Under the pieces are notes generated by a model that was given only the letters and a program-made list of their open reading frames with translations, did no database searches and was not told the DNA's origin. Of a stretch of 64,000 bases of DNA, positions 31,910 through 42,262 are shown in pieces. The first letter of the stretch is position 1. Every line of letters begins with the position of its first letter. The translations under genes were made by a program, and so were the position numbers. Origin of the DNA: Flavimobilis marinus (GTDB lineage Bacteria > Actinomycetota > Actinomycetes > Actinomycetales > Cellulomonadaceae); assembly GCF_900113055.1 (NCBI RefSeq), contig NZ_FONZ01000002.1:248001-312000 (forward strand), given 5' to 3'.

Positions 31910-33634
31910 CTAGGACCCGTCCACGTCGAACGCCGGCTCGACCTCGGCGTGCTTCGTCACGCCGTAGGTCGTCTTGACTGGGTTGAGGAACTTGGGCGGT
32001 GCCAGATACATATACCGGTCGTCGTACATATAGTCTTTCTTGTAACCCGTTGATGTACCAGTAGCCACAGTTCCTCGAAAGTTCTGAATGATCGATCCGT
32101 TGACTTTGAGCGTGCCGCGGTAGGATCCCTTGTTGTAGTTCTGGACTTGGAAGGTGTGCCCCACGGACATCATCGCCGCGTCGATGTGCCGGTCATAGTC
32201 CCTGAGAATCGTCGCGCTTCGGCTGGTTACCGGGTTCCATACGAACACCGCGTTGTTGCCGATCAGTCCCAGGACGTCGTCGTCATTGTCGACGTAGCGG
32301 ATATCGCCCGTGATGTAGATGTAGTTTTCGGCGGCTATAGTCATCCGGCCGTTCATGCGGCCCTGGATGAAGACGTCACCGCTTTTGCACTGGTATGAGT
32401 CTACCTTCGGAGCTACTTCATTCGTGGTCGGATAGCCGATGCCGTTTCCAGTCTTGTGCGATTCCGCGCCCTTGCAAGCCTCGACTGGCGGAACGGCATA
32501 GTTCGGGTCGCCAGTTGTGCCAGGGATGTCCTGCACGTAGACGACGTTATTCTCCGGCACCATGACCTCGGCGCCGTCTATGCTGCCGAGTTGACCCGGC
32601 CCGGTCCCGGGCGTGCCGCATTCGGACGGCATTGAGCCGTTCGTCACCGGGGAGCCAGCGATGCGCGTGGCCTTCGTCCATGGCGACCGCACCGTCATCG
32701 TGCCATCGCTGTTCAGTGTGATCCTGGTGGGACCCGTGTAGAGGCACCCGGGACGCGGGACGTCACCGGGGAGGTCGGTGCGCACCTCGCGCTTGAGCTC
32801 GGCGTTGGTCTCCGGGATGTCAATCGGGTCCTTCGTCACCGTCGGGGCCCCCTTCTCGAACACCTGCCCGTTGCATGTCTGGTCGAGCGAGTTCTTCTTC
32901 AGGTAGTTCACGCCGCTCGTCGGCTTGTACGCAGTGGTCACCATCCCCTTGAACGTGGCTTCACAAATGCGCATCGCGTCGTTCGAGTGCACCTTTCCGT
33001 TCAGCGAGTCGTTGCCACCAAATGCGATGACGCCGCAGCCTTTGGAAGGTCGGCCCGCGTAGTGGTACTTGACACACTCGTCCTCATCCGCGCCCGACAC
33101 TTCGGGGTCCATGATCTCGTAGTTAGTGAAGTAGAGGTAATCGATGAACGCCCGCTGACGGAGGTCGGCGACGATCGTCCGGGTTTCCCCGCCGGCGCGG
33201 CCGGTCGACCGAAGCCGCAGCGTACCCGAAGCCATGAATTCGGAGTTGTCGACCTCGTATCGGAAATCAGCCGCTCCCCCGCTCCCTGCCACGCGCGCCC
33301 AGCTCCCGGCGGCGCCCGTGCCAAACGCCGGGTTTGTCGCCTCCACCGGGGGGAGCGACACGGACGATCCCGACGAGAACGCTGCCACTGGATTGCCGTA
33401 CTGGAAGTAGGTCGTATCGTTCGCGAGCCGGCTCTGGTACTCCTCGACACCGGCGTAGGCCGCCGCGAGCGCCGCGCTCTGATCCTGGCTGCCCCGCGCG
33501 TTCTTCTGCGCGAAGATTCCCACCGAGATGGCGGTGACGACGAAGACCGCGAGCACAGCGGTCACGCCGATCACCATCACGAGCGCGATCCCGCTGTCGT
33601 CTCGCTTGAGCCGGCCTACTCCCCGACGCATCAT
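31910..33634 (-). CDS. Large PilX/GspK-like minor pilin
   Basis: A 574-residue protein with a class III type signal (DDSG followed by IALVMVIGVTAVLAVFVVTAISVG, residues 12-39). The +5 glutamate is absent, as in GspK-type tip pseudopilins. The large C-terminal region has scattered cysteines, tyrosine-rich stretches (YKKDYMYDDRYMYLAPPKF near the end) and beta-strand character. The DNA is noticeably poorer in GC than its neighbours, especially 31,980-32,500, which suggests fast evolution or transfer of the exposed part. I infer a tip adhesin or initiator complex with the two minor pilins upstream. ATG at 33634 overlaps the preceding gene by four bases. Confidence 0.75.
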   Translation of the reverse strand: MMRRGVGRLKRDDSGIALVMVIGVTAVLAVFVVTAISVGIFAQKNARGSQDQSAALAAAYAGVEEYQSRLANDTTYFQYGNPVAAFSSGSSVSLPPVEATNPAFGTGAAGSWARVAGSGGAADFRYEVDNSEFMASGTLRLRSTGRAGGETRTIVADLRQRAFIDYLYFTNYEIMDPEVSGADEDECVKYHYAGRPSKGCGVIAFGGNDSLNGKVHSNDAMRICEATFKGMVTTAYKPTSGVNYLKKNSLDQTCNGQVFEKGAPTVTKDPIDIPETNAELKREVRTDLPGDVPRPGCLYTGPTRITLNSDGTMTVRSPWTKATRIAGSPVTNGSMPSECGTPGTGPGQLGSIDGAEVMVPENNVVYVQDIPGTTGDPNYAVPPVEACKGAESHKTGNGIGYPTTNEVAPKVDSYQCKSGDVFIQGRMNGRMTIAAENYIYITGDIRYVDNDDDVLGLIGNNAVFVWNPVTSRSATILRDYDRHIDAAMMSVGHTFQVQNYNKGSYRGTLKVNGSIIQNFRGTVATGTSTGYKKDYMYDDRYMYLAPPKFLNPVKTTYGVTKHAEVEPAFDVDGS

Positions 33635-34320
33635 GTTCCCGCTCCTAGTGTGGCGACCCGGTTGGGTATCCCGATGGTGTTCTGGAGTTCCACCGTCGCA
33701 GCGCGACCGCTGTCGTCGGCTTCGACGCGCAGCACGACTTCCACCGCGCGGACAAGGTCGCGGTTCGCCAGCGACAGTCCCGCGGCGGGCGCTAGGCGCT
33801 TCCCTTCGCCGTCAAGGTAGGCGAAGAGCGGCGCGGCGCTGGAGGCCACCACGTCACGGGCGATGACGCGCGTTGAAGTGGCCTTGGCTGGGAAGGTCCA
33901 GCGTTCCTTCCCGGCAGGTACCGCCAGCCATCGGCTCTCGGTGAGCTCCTTGGCCGCATTTACCTCGTAGGCAACCTTGAGCGGGCGCACCGCGGTCGCT
34001 TCCGTGTCGACGTACGAGTAGAACGTGAGGCTCGAATAGTTCGCGACATCGATACCGACGCTCGTACCAGTGCCCAGCGTGATGTCGCTCAAACCATGCA
34101 CAGTACGCGTGAGCTGATCCATGGCCACTGAGGCGGCGTTGGTGCTGTCGTTCGCGGCGCGATCGCGTGTGAGGGTGCGAGTGACACCGGTGAAGAGGGA
34201 GACGATGAGCACACCGATCAACGACATGAGGAACATCGTCACCAAGACCTCGGGGAGGGTCATCCCCGCGTCGCGCTGAGCGCTGACGGTCCGTCCCGCG
34301 CGCCGGCGCAGCGTGTTCAT
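33631..34320 (-). CDS. PilW/GspJ-like minor pilin
   Basis: A 229-residue protein with a class III signal cleaved after Gly19 (DAG, then MTLPEVLVTMFLMSLIG), with Glu at +5. The rest is a globular domain with beta-strand pattern and no recognised fold; a C-terminal VELQNTIGIPNRV matches the ends of PilW/GspJ-type proteins. Start and stop overlap both neighbours by four bases. It is probably a subunit of the minor pilin tip complex. Confidence 0.78.
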   Translation of the reverse strand: MNTLRRRAGRTVSAQRDAGMTLPEVLVTMFLMSLIGVLIVSLFTGVTRTLTRDRAANDSTNAASVAMDQLTRTVHGLSDITLGTGTSVGIDVANYSSLTFYSYVDTEATAVRPLKVAYEVNAAKELTESRWLAVPAGKERWTFPAKATSTRVIARDVVASSAAPLFAYLDGEGKRLAPAAGLSLANRDLVRAVEVVLRVEADDSGRAATVELQNTIGIPNRVATLGAGT

Positions 34321-35678
34321 TCTGCTGGCTCCGGCGCGATCTCGATCGCCGAGCCGTGCTTGTGCCCCGTGGTCAGGGGAGTGACGCGACCGACGCCGGT
34401 GCTGAAGCTCCAGGTCCCGTACGGCACTGCGAGGTAGACCGTGCCGGTGCCAATGTCCAGCCCGCTGCCGTAGTCGTAGGTGAGGTCGACCGTGCAACCA
34501 GGGTCGTCGCCCTCCTTGGCTTTCGACGTGATCGTAATCGTCTCGCTGCTGCTCACGCCCGTGATCTTGACGACGCCCATCGGGACGTCCACATCGACGC
34601 TGGTCCCTCCGCGCGCTGCCCCGAAACCGACGCGTCCGGGAACCGGCTCCCCAGCGGCGTTCTCTACGCTCCACGCTGCAGCGTTGGGCGAGAGGCACCC
34701 GGTCGGGCCCGCCGTGTCCGCGTAGGCGCCGGCGATCACCGAGTAGCCGGAGCTCAGGGGGAAGACCTGACGCGTCGAGGTCGTGCCCGTGCCGGCGCTC
34801 GGGAACTGCGTTGCGCCATAGCTGGACACAAAGGTGGTGGGCAGGTTCTTGGGCAGGCGTATCTTGCTTGCGCCCTCGCCTGAGTAGGTGCCCGCAAACT
34901 TGAGCTTGTAGCTGGCAGAGGCGTCGTACTGGAAGCTCACCGCGGTCGAGGCGCCCGCAGCGACACCCACGAACTCCTTCCTGGCGGGAGACTTGTGCTC
35001 GAGGTTGACGTATCCGGTCTGCGTGGCTGTCACGTCGTAATTCCCCGGGACGACCTTCAGGATGTAGCTGCAGCCCTGCGCGTCTGTCTTCATCGGGGTG
35101 ACTGCTAGTACAGCCGCGCCGTTCGGCACGCTGCTCGGGGTGGCGGAGATGGTCACGCCGCCGCGCCCTTCGCCGTCTCCGTTCAGCACAGACACGAGGA
35201 TGGTGCCGAGGCTGGGGTCGTTGATCGACTCCCCCGGGACGACGACTGTGTCGGAACGGACCGGGTCCGTGCCCTCGCGCATGTTTTCCCAGGTCACCTC
35301 GACGTTCACGCGCTTGTAGCGCAGCACTCCGCTGGCCGGGCTCGCCCCGCACTTGAGCTCGACGTCGGGGTCGGACACCCACTGAGTGTCCACCGCCACG
35401 GCAAAAACGTCCCCATTGACGGTCTTCGACGCGGTCGATCCGGTCTCCGCGAGCAGCTTGTCGTAGTCCGAGATCGACAGCGCCCGGTCGATCTCCTGCG
35501 AGGCGAGGTTGAGAGCTACCTGGCGCGCGCGGGCGTCGCGGGTCAGCGTCAGGGTCTGCAGCATCGTGTACACGAGCCCGGTGGAGACGATGGCGAAGAT
35601 CAGCATCGCCGCGAGCACCTCGACGAGGGTCATGCCGGAGTCGTCGGTGCGCGCGAGGCGGCGGGTGAAGAACGCCAC
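34317..35678 (-). CDS. PilV/GspI-like large minor pilin with Ig-like C-terminal region
   Basis: A 453-residue protein. The class III signal is cleaved after Gly15 (DDSG, then MTLVEVLAAMLIFAIVST), with Glu at +5. From about residue 155 a carboxypeptidase-regulatory-like beta domain follows (LNGDGEGRGGVTISATPSSVPNG, ending in GNYDVTATQTGYVNLEHKS), then further beta-rich sequence that includes aromatic residues. Such a modular C-terminus suits a surface-exposed adhesive subunit. The start is GTG at 35678, with AGGGGG about seven bases upstream. It is separated from pilA by a strong hairpin, so read-through or a weak own promoter must drive it. Confidence 0.78.
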   Translation of the reverse strand: MAFFTRRLARTDDSGMTLVEVLAAMLIFAIVSTGLVYTMLQTLTLTRDARARQVALNLASQEIDRALSISDYDKLLAETGSTASKTVNGDVFAVAVDTQWVSDPDVELKCGASPASGVLRYKRVNVEVTWENMREGTDPVRSDTVVVPGESINDPSLGTILVSVLNGDGEGRGGVTISATPSSVPNGAAVLAVTPMKTDAQGCSYILKVVPGNYDVTATQTGYVNLEHKSPARKEFVGVAAGASTAVSFQYDASASYKLKFAGTYSGEGASKIRLPKNLPTTFVSSYGATQFPSAGTGTTSTRQVFPLSSGYSVIAGAYADTAGPTGCLSPNAAAWSVENAAGEPVPGRVGFGAARGGTSVDVDVPMGVVKITGVSSSETITITSKAKEGDDPGCTVDLTYDYGSGLDIGTGTVYLAVPYGTWSFSTGVGRVTPLTTGHKHGSAIEIAPEPAE

Positions 35679-35762
35679 GGTTCCCCCTCTCGAGGAGATG
35701 TCGTCTGGGCGCCGCGTCGAGGTCGCGCTCGGTCGTCGGCGGGTCGCGCGGTGATACGCCCA

Positions 35763-35790
35763 TGGGGCGCCGCCCTCAGGCGGCGCCCCA
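35763..35790 (-). terminator. Terminator/attenuator after the small pilin gene
   Basis: A perfect 12-base stem, TGGGGCGCCGCC with loop CTCA and its complement, 22 bases past the pilin stop. It would leave the abundant pilin transcript separate from the low-level minor-pilin genes downstream. Confidence 0.8.
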
Positions 35791-35812
35791 CAGGTGAGTC
35801 GTCAGTGACCGA

Positions 35813-36244
35813 TCACGGAGTAGTAGGGGCAGTAGGGGCAGCGGTCTCGGTGATCTTGCCGTCCGTGCTGCTGTACGTCCACGTGCCGGCGAGCGAGCCG
35901 TGCTTGCCCACGAGGGTGTACGTCTTGAAGTCACCCGCCGGCGTGACCGTGATCGTCACGTCGTCGGTGCCGTTAAAACCGTTTGCTTCGAGGTCAGCCA
36001 GGTCCATCGCGGCGTCCGACGCGTCCTTGTACAGACCGTTGTTGTCAGTCGCGAAGGACTCCGCGGCGATCGACGCGTTCTTGAGGTCGGAGGTTACGGC
36101 GGACTCCCAGGCCTTCTCGCGCTGGTTGAGGAACGCGGGGATCGCGATCGCGGCGAGGATGCCGATGATGATGATGACGACGAGGAGCTCGATGAGCGTG
36201 AAGCCCTTGTCGTTCTCCTTGGCGGAGCGGATGCGAGCCAGCAT
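35813..36244 (-). CDS. pilA: Type IV pilin (likely major subunit)
   Basis: A 143-residue prepilin with a 14-residue leader ending in Gly14, then FTLIELLVVIIIIGILAAIAIPAF with Glu at mature position 5. This is a textbook type IVa N-terminus. The globular part (about 65-143) is small, with VTVTPAGDFKTYTLVGKHG and a Thr/Pro tail, and lacks the cysteine pair of many pilins. The start is ATG at 36244 with AAAGG upstream. Its own sigma-28-like promoter and a terminator on the other side suggest it is the abundant subunit. Confidence 0.9.
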   Translation of the reverse strand: MLARIRSAKENDKGFTLIELLVVIIIIGILAAIAIPAFLNQREKAWESAVTSDLKNASIAAESFATDNNGLYKDASDAAMDLADLEANGFNGTDDVTITVTPAGDFKTYTLVGKHGSLAGTWTYSSTDGKITETAAPTAPTTP

Positions 36245-36321
36245 GAGCGGCCTGCCTTTCTCGGTTTCAGGTGCGAGGGTGAAGGTGTCGATCCCTCCGC
36301 AACGGAGTGACCTACGCCCTC

Positions 36322-36349
36322 TCATCGGCGTCGTTCGCGCACGACTTGA
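36322..36349 (-). promoter_or_regulatory. Sigma-28-type promoter of the pilin gene
   Basis: On the minus strand, TCAA (36346-36349), 16 bases, then GCCGATGA (36322-36329). This differs from the consensus -10 at one position. The expected 5' leader is about 70 bases. Confidence 0.65.
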
Positions 36350-36378
36350 GGAGTTGGTGCGACGAGTTTTCCGCCGCC

Positions 36379-36753
36379 TCACCCCTCCGGGGTGATAACG
36401 CCCGTGGCGCTGTCGAAACGCCACGTCTGTCCCATCTGCGCGTGGCTTCCGACCAGATGAAAGGTCTCTCCCGACGGAAAAGGCGTCACGGAGACGGCCT
36501 CGGTGGGGACAAAACCGCTTCGGCCGAGGGCCGCGACATCGAGTCCGTCGTAGCCACCTCCCCGACCGGCGGCATACGCCTCCGCGGCGGTGCGCGCATT
36601 CCGCAGGTCGCTGACGACGGCCGTCTCCCACGCCTTGGCGCGCTGGCTGCTGTAGACGGGCCACGCGATCGCCGCGAGCACGCCGAGGATCACGATGACA
36701 ACGAGGATCTCGACGAGCGTGAAGCCGCCGTCGGTGGTCGAGCGGGGGCGCAC
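36379..36753 (-). CDS. Second small type IV pilin
   Basis: A 124-residue prepilin with a 10-residue leader ending in Gly10, then FTLVEILVVIVILGVLAAIAWPVY with Glu at +5. The following region (AWETAVVSDLRNARTAAEAYA) closely parallels the pilin encoded downstream (AWESAVTSDLKNASIAAESFA), so the two arose by duplication. The start is GTG at 36753, two bases after the pilC stop, which makes it part of the pilT-pilC transcription unit. It may be an alternative or low-abundance subunit. Confidence 0.85.
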   Translation of the reverse strand: MRPRSTTDGGFTLVEILVVIVILGVLAAIAWPVYSSQRAKAWETAVVSDLRNARTAAEAYAAGRGGGYDGLDVAALGRSGFVPTEAVSVTPFPSGETFHLVGSHAQMGQTWRFDSATGVITPEG

Positions 36754-36755
36754 GC

Positions 36756-37988
36756 TCAGCCGACGAGCTCGAAGATCGAGAAAATGGGCATGTACAGCGC
36801 GATGATCATGCCGCCGACGATCACACCGAGGACGGCGATCATCAGCGGCTCGATCATGCTGGTCAGCTGCTCGGTCGTCGCCTCGACCTCCTGGTCGTAG
36901 AACTCGGCGACCTTCTCGAGCATGGTGTCGAGCGCACCGGTGTCCTCGCCGACCGCCATCATCTGGACGACCATGGGCGGGAACACGGGGTGCTGGGCCA
37001 GCGGTGCCGTGAGCGGCTTGCCCTCCCGGACGGACGCCTGCACCTCCTTGATCGCCTCGGCGATCACGTTGTTGCCCGAGGTCTCCCCCACGATGTCGAG
37101 CGCCTGCAGGATGGGCACGCCTGAGGACAGCATGGTGCCGAAGTTCCGGGTGAAGCGCGCGACCGCGACCTTCTTGAAGAGGTTGCCGAAGATCGGCGTC
37201 TTGAGCTTCATCGGGTCCACCCGACGGCGCACCTCGTAGTCGTTCTTGTGCTTGCGCCACCACGCCGCGGCGATCACGATCGCGATGATCAGCGGGATGA
37301 TCCCGACCTTGAGCACACCGGAGAGGAATACCAGGAACTGGGTCGGCGCGGGCAGCTCGCCGCCGAGGTCGGAGAACATCTTCTCGAACACGGGGACGAT
37401 GAACAGCAGCATGCCCACCACGGCGAGGATCGCGATGCAGAACACGACCACGGGGTAGGTCATCGCGGACTTGATCTTGGCCTTGAGTTTGACCTCGGCC
37501 TCAAAGTTCTCCGCCACGGACAGCAACGTCTCGTCGAGGAAGCCGCCGACCTCGCCGGCACGGATCATGTTGAGCATGAGCGGCGGGAAGATGTTCTCGT
37601 GCCGCGCGAGCGCGTTGGACAGCGAGGACCCCGTCTCGACGTCCGCCCGCACCTGGGCGAGGACCTTCTTGAGCTCGTCGCTCTCCGTCTGCTCCGACAG
37701 GATCGTGAGCGCGCGGAGCAGGCTCAGGCCGGAGACGATCATCGTGGCGAGCTGGCGCGCCATGATCGACAGGTCCTTGAGCGAGACCTTGGGGCCGAAG
37801 CCCGGGATCGTGATCTCGCGCTGCAGGCCGGTGCTCGACACCTCCTTGATGCTCAGCGGCGCCATGCCCATGGTGCGCAGACGGGTCGCGACGGCACCCT
37901 CGTTGGTGGCCTCGATCCGGCCCTTGACGGTCTTGCCCTTGCCGTCGCGCAGGGTGTACTCGTACGTGCGTGCTGCCGCCACGGTCAC
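36756..37988 (-). CDS. pilC: Type IV pilus inner-membrane platform protein PilC
   Basis: A 410-residue membrane protein with two GspF domains (about residues 70-195 and 275-400), each followed by membrane helices. Visible blocks include SLKDLSIMARQLATMIVSGLSL, EVGGFLDETL, FTRNFGTMLSSGVPILQALD and VGEDTGALDTMLEKVAEFYD. It couples PilB and PilT motion to pilin insertion or removal. The start is GTG at 37988, overlapping the pilT stop (GTGA); the in-frame extension to 38090 lies inside pilT. Confidence 0.94.
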   Translation of the reverse strand: MTVAAARTYEYTLRDGKGKTVKGRIEATNEGAVATRLRTMGMAPLSIKEVSSTGLQREITIPGFGPKVSLKDLSIMARQLATMIVSGLSLLRALTILSEQTESDELKKVLAQVRADVETGSSLSNALARHENIFPPLMLNMIRAGEVGGFLDETLLSVAENFEAEVKLKAKIKSAMTYPVVVFCIAILAVVGMLLFIVPVFEKMFSDLGGELPAPTQFLVFLSGVLKVGIIPLIIAIVIAAAWWRKHKNDYEVRRRVDPMKLKTPIFGNLFKKVAVARFTRNFGTMLSSGVPILQALDIVGETSGNNVIAEAIKEVQASVREGKPLTAPLAQHPVFPPMVVQMMAVGEDTGALDTMLEKVAEFYDQEVEATTEQLTSMIEPLMIAVLGVIVGGMIIALYMPIFSIFELVG

Positions 37989-39580
37989 ATGCCTCCGATG
38001 TTGTTGGCGGCGGCCTGCAGGGCAGCGCCACCCTGGTTCATGCGCGCCTGACGGCCGGTGAGCTTGTTGAACTCCTCGACGTGGTGGCACTTCTCGAGCC
38101 CGGTCTCGTACGTGATCTGCCCGACCCGTGCGAGGTCGGCCAGGTTCTGGTCCAGGGTGTGCATGCCCTGGTCGATCCCGGACTGCATCGACGTGTAGAT
38201 CTGGTGCGTCTTGCCCTCACGGATGAGGTTCCGGATCGCCGGCGTCGCGAGCATGACCTCGGTCGCGACCACGCGCCCCGGGCGGCCCGCGCGCTTGCAC
38301 AGCGTCTGGCAGACGACGCCCTGGAGCGTGGCCGCGAGCTGCACGCGCACCTGGCCCTGCTGCTCGGGCGGGAAGACGTCGATGATGCGGTCGATCGTCT
38401 GTGCGGCGTCCTGGGTGTGCAGCGTGGCGAACACGAGGTGGCCGGTCTCGGCCGCGGTCAGCGCCACCGAGATCGTCTCGAGGTCACGCATCTCACCGAC
38501 GAGGATGATGTCGGGGTCCTGCCGCAGCACGTGCTTGAGCGCGTTCGCGAAGCTGTGCGTGTCCGCGCCGACCTCGCGCTGGTTGATGATCGACTTCTTG
38601 TGGTCGTGCAGGAACTCGATCGGGTCCTCGACCGTCATGATGTGGTCGGACCGCGTGCGGTTCGCCAGGTCGATGATCGAGGCGAGCGTCGTGGACTTGC
38701 CGGAGCCGGTGGGGCCCGTGACCAGGACGAGTCCGCGCGGCAGCCCGGCGAAGTTCGCGACGACCCCGGGGACCCCGAGCTCCTCGAGCGCCTTGATCTC
38801 GAACGGGATGACACGGAAGGCCGCGCCGACGGTCTCGCGCTGCTGGTACATGTTCACGCGGAAGCGTGCGACGCCGGGGACGGAGTAGGAGAAGTCGAGC
38901 TCCAGGTTCGCCTCGAACTGCTCGCGCTGGCGCTGCTTGAGCACCGAGTACAGCGTGCGACGCAGGCTCTCCCCGTCGATCACGGGGTACTCGAGCGGGA
39001 CGAGCGAGCCGTTGCGACGGACCATGGGCGGAGCCTTGGCCGTCAGGTGCAGGTCCGAGGCGCCGCTCGAGACCATCTCCTGCAGCAGGTGGTCGATGTC
39101 CAGGTCCTCCGCGGTCGTCGCCGCGCCGCGGCGCGACTCCGCGCGGACGGGTGCACCGGCACCGGCACCGGCTACCGACGCACCGAGCGGACGCGCGGGC
39201 GCCTGCTGTGCCGCGGCCGGAGTCTGCACGCGCGTGACGGGCGGCGGGGCGGGGTCGTTGCGCACCTGCCAGCCGAGCGGCTGCGCGGGGGCGGCCTGTG
39301 CGGCGGCCCACGGCTGGGCAGGAGCCTGGCTGGCCAGCGGCTGTGCTGCACCAGCCTGCGGAGGCGGCGGGTACGCGCCGGGAGCACCCTGGGCCTGAAA
39401 GTGGCCGGGTGATACGGGCGCCGCGGCAGCCTGCTGGCCGTAGCTGCCGACGCCCATCGACCCCGACGCCATCGACGCGGGGCCGGGAGCGCCGAGCACC
39501 GACTCGCGGCGCAGCGCCCCGCGGGTGGGCATGCCTTCGGGTGCCCCGTACGGGGTGGGGTTCTCGTTGAGCTCAGCCAC
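37985..39580 (-). CDS. pilT: Pilus retraction ATPase PilT with long Ala/Pro-rich N-terminus
   Basis: A 531-residue PilT-family ATPase that disassembles pili. The core begins near residue 165 (DIDHLLQEMVSSGASDLHLTAKAPP), with Walker A GPTGSGKST, the Asp box TVEDPIEFLH, Walker B DPDIILVGEMRD and the His box AAETGHLVFATLHTQDAAQTIDR. The AIRNLIREGK motif towards the C-terminus supports PilT rather than PilB. The first 155 residues are Ala/Pro/Gln-rich and absent from proteobacterial PilT. I chose GTG at 39580 because AAAGG is suitably placed; ATG at 39604 is an alternative. Confidence 0.92.
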   Translation of the reverse strand: MAELNENPTPYGAPEGMPTRGALRRESVLGAPGPASMASGSMGVGSYGQQAAAAPVSPGHFQAQGAPGAYPPPPQAGAAQPLASQAPAQPWAAAQAAPAQPLGWQVRNDPAPPPVTRVQTPAAAQQAPARPLGASVAGAGAGAPVRAESRRGAATTAEDLDIDHLLQEMVSSGASDLHLTAKAPPMVRRNGSLVPLEYPVIDGESLRRTLYSVLKQRQREQFEANLELDFSYSVPGVARFRVNMYQQRETVGAAFRVIPFEIKALEELGVPGVVANFAGLPRGLVLVTGPTGSGKSTTLASIIDLANRTRSDHIMTVEDPIEFLHDHKKSIINQREVGADTHSFANALKHVLRQDPDIILVGEMRDLETISVALTAAETGHLVFATLHTQDAAQTIDRIIDVFPPEQQGQVRVQLAATLQGVVCQTLCKRAGRPGRVVATEVMLATPAIRNLIREGKTHQIYTSMQSGIDQGMHTLDQNLADLARVGQITYETGLEKCHHVEEFNKLTGRQARMNQGGAALQAAANNIGGM

Positions 39581-39624
39581 GCCTCTGCCTTTCACCTGTG
39601 TCACGCCGCACGCATGACGCCTAC

Positions 39625-39652
39625 TTATCGGCGCGCTGCCGACCGTCCTTGA
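39625..39652 (-). promoter_or_regulatory. Sigma-28-type promoter of pilT-pilC-pilin
   Basis: On the minus strand, TCAA (39649-39652), 16 bases, then a perfect GCCGATAA (39625-39632). It lies in the gap between the pilB stop and the pilT start, 44 bases from the chosen GTG. Confidence 0.72.
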
Positions 39653-39661
39653 GGTCCGACG

Positions 39662-41338
<1,677 letters not shown>

Positions 41339-41389
41339 CACTCACTCCCTCGTCCGACGGCGCGCGAGAGACCGCCTCGCCCAGGTGTC

Positions 41390-41417
41390 CTATCGGCGGA
41401 TCGGGCGCGGATCGTGA
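41390..41417 (-). promoter_or_regulatory. Sigma-28-type promoter of pilB
   Basis: On the minus strand, TCAC (41414-41417), 16 bases, then GCCGATAG (41390-41397). Both boxes differ from the other three sites at one position, but the spacing is identical. It lies between the aroE stop and the pilB start. Confidence 0.6.
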
Positions 41418-41421
41418 GCGT

Positions 41422-42261
41422 TTAGGCGGACGTGTTGCGCGCGGCGAGGGCAGCGGCGAGCGCGGCGTCCATGGCCGCCAGCGGCGGGGTGCGGTCGGTC
41501 ATGAGCCGCACCTGCTCGGCAGCCTGGTGCAGGAGCATCCGCTCCCCGGGCGCCACGGCACCACCAGCGGCTGCCCAGGCGAGCGCCAACGGCGTCGGCG
41601 ATGGGTACACGACGTCGAGGAGCGTCCCCCGGACCTGCACACCGGCGAGAAGAGGCGCCAGCGGGTCCCCCGCGCCGGCGGGCAGCGTCGAGACGACGAC
41701 GTCGGCGCCCGGGAGGACCTCGCTGGCCCGGTCGAGCGTGGCGAACGTGGGCTCCACGCCCATCTTGTGCGCCGCGCGGCGGACGGCACCGGTGCGCGCG
41801 AGGGACCGCACGAGCACGACGGGCGCGTGGTGCCCGAGCTCGCCGAGAGCTGCCAGCGCTGAGCACGCGGTCGCTCCCCCGCCCAGGATCACGGCAGGAC
41901 CGCCGGGCACAGGCGTGCGCACCTCGCGCAGCGCGGCCACGATCCCGTGCACGTCCGTGTTGGCGCCGACCTTCACGGCGGCACCGGGGCCGTGCTGCAG
42001 CAGCAGGGTGTTGACGGCGCCGACGGCCTCCGCCAGCGGCTCCACGTGGTCGAGCAGCGGCAGCACCGTCTGCTTCAGCGGCATGGTCAGGCTCAGCCCG
42101 GCCCACTCCGCACCGCGGGACGCGACGAACGTCGCCAGGCCCTCAGACTCCACGTCGATCGCGTCGTACTGCCAGTCGAGCCCGAGATCCCGGTAGGCCG
42201 CCCGGTGCAGCACCGGGGACAGCGAGTGCGCGATCGGGTGCCCGAGCACCGCTGCCCGCAC
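41422..42261 (-). CDS. aroE: Shikimate dehydrogenase
   Basis: A 279-residue NADP-dependent enzyme. The shikimate-binding N-terminal domain has GHPIAHSLSPVLHRAAY and the catalytic Lys in LSLTMPLKQ; NTDVHG and the cofactor loop ILGGGATACSALAAL follow. The start is GTG at 42261, one base after the mltG stop. It belongs to the alaS-ruvX-mltG-aroE run, a widely conserved actinobacterial order. With aroQ, B, K and C it gives dehydroquinate synthesis through to chorismate except EPSP synthase (aroA), which is not here. Confidence 0.95.
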   Translation of the reverse strand: MRAAVLGHPIAHSLSPVLHRAAYRDLGLDWQYDAIDVESEGLATFVASRGAEWAGLSLTMPLKQTVLPLLDHVEPLAEAVGAVNTLLLQHGPGAAVKVGANTDVHGIVAALREVRTPVPGGPAVILGGGATACSALAALGELGHHAPVVLVRSLARTGAVRRAAHKMGVEPTFATLDRASEVLPGADVVVSTLPAGAGDPLAPLLAGVQVRGTLLDVVYPSPTPLALAWAAAGGAVAPGERMLLHQAAEQVRLMTDRTPPLAAMDAALAAALAARNTSA

Positions 42262-42262
42262 G

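Noticed and set aside
35679-35762. A fifth sigma-28 promoter before the PilV-like gene
   Set aside because: A GCCGACGA box exists on the minus strand but there is no TCAA-like element 16 bases upstream.
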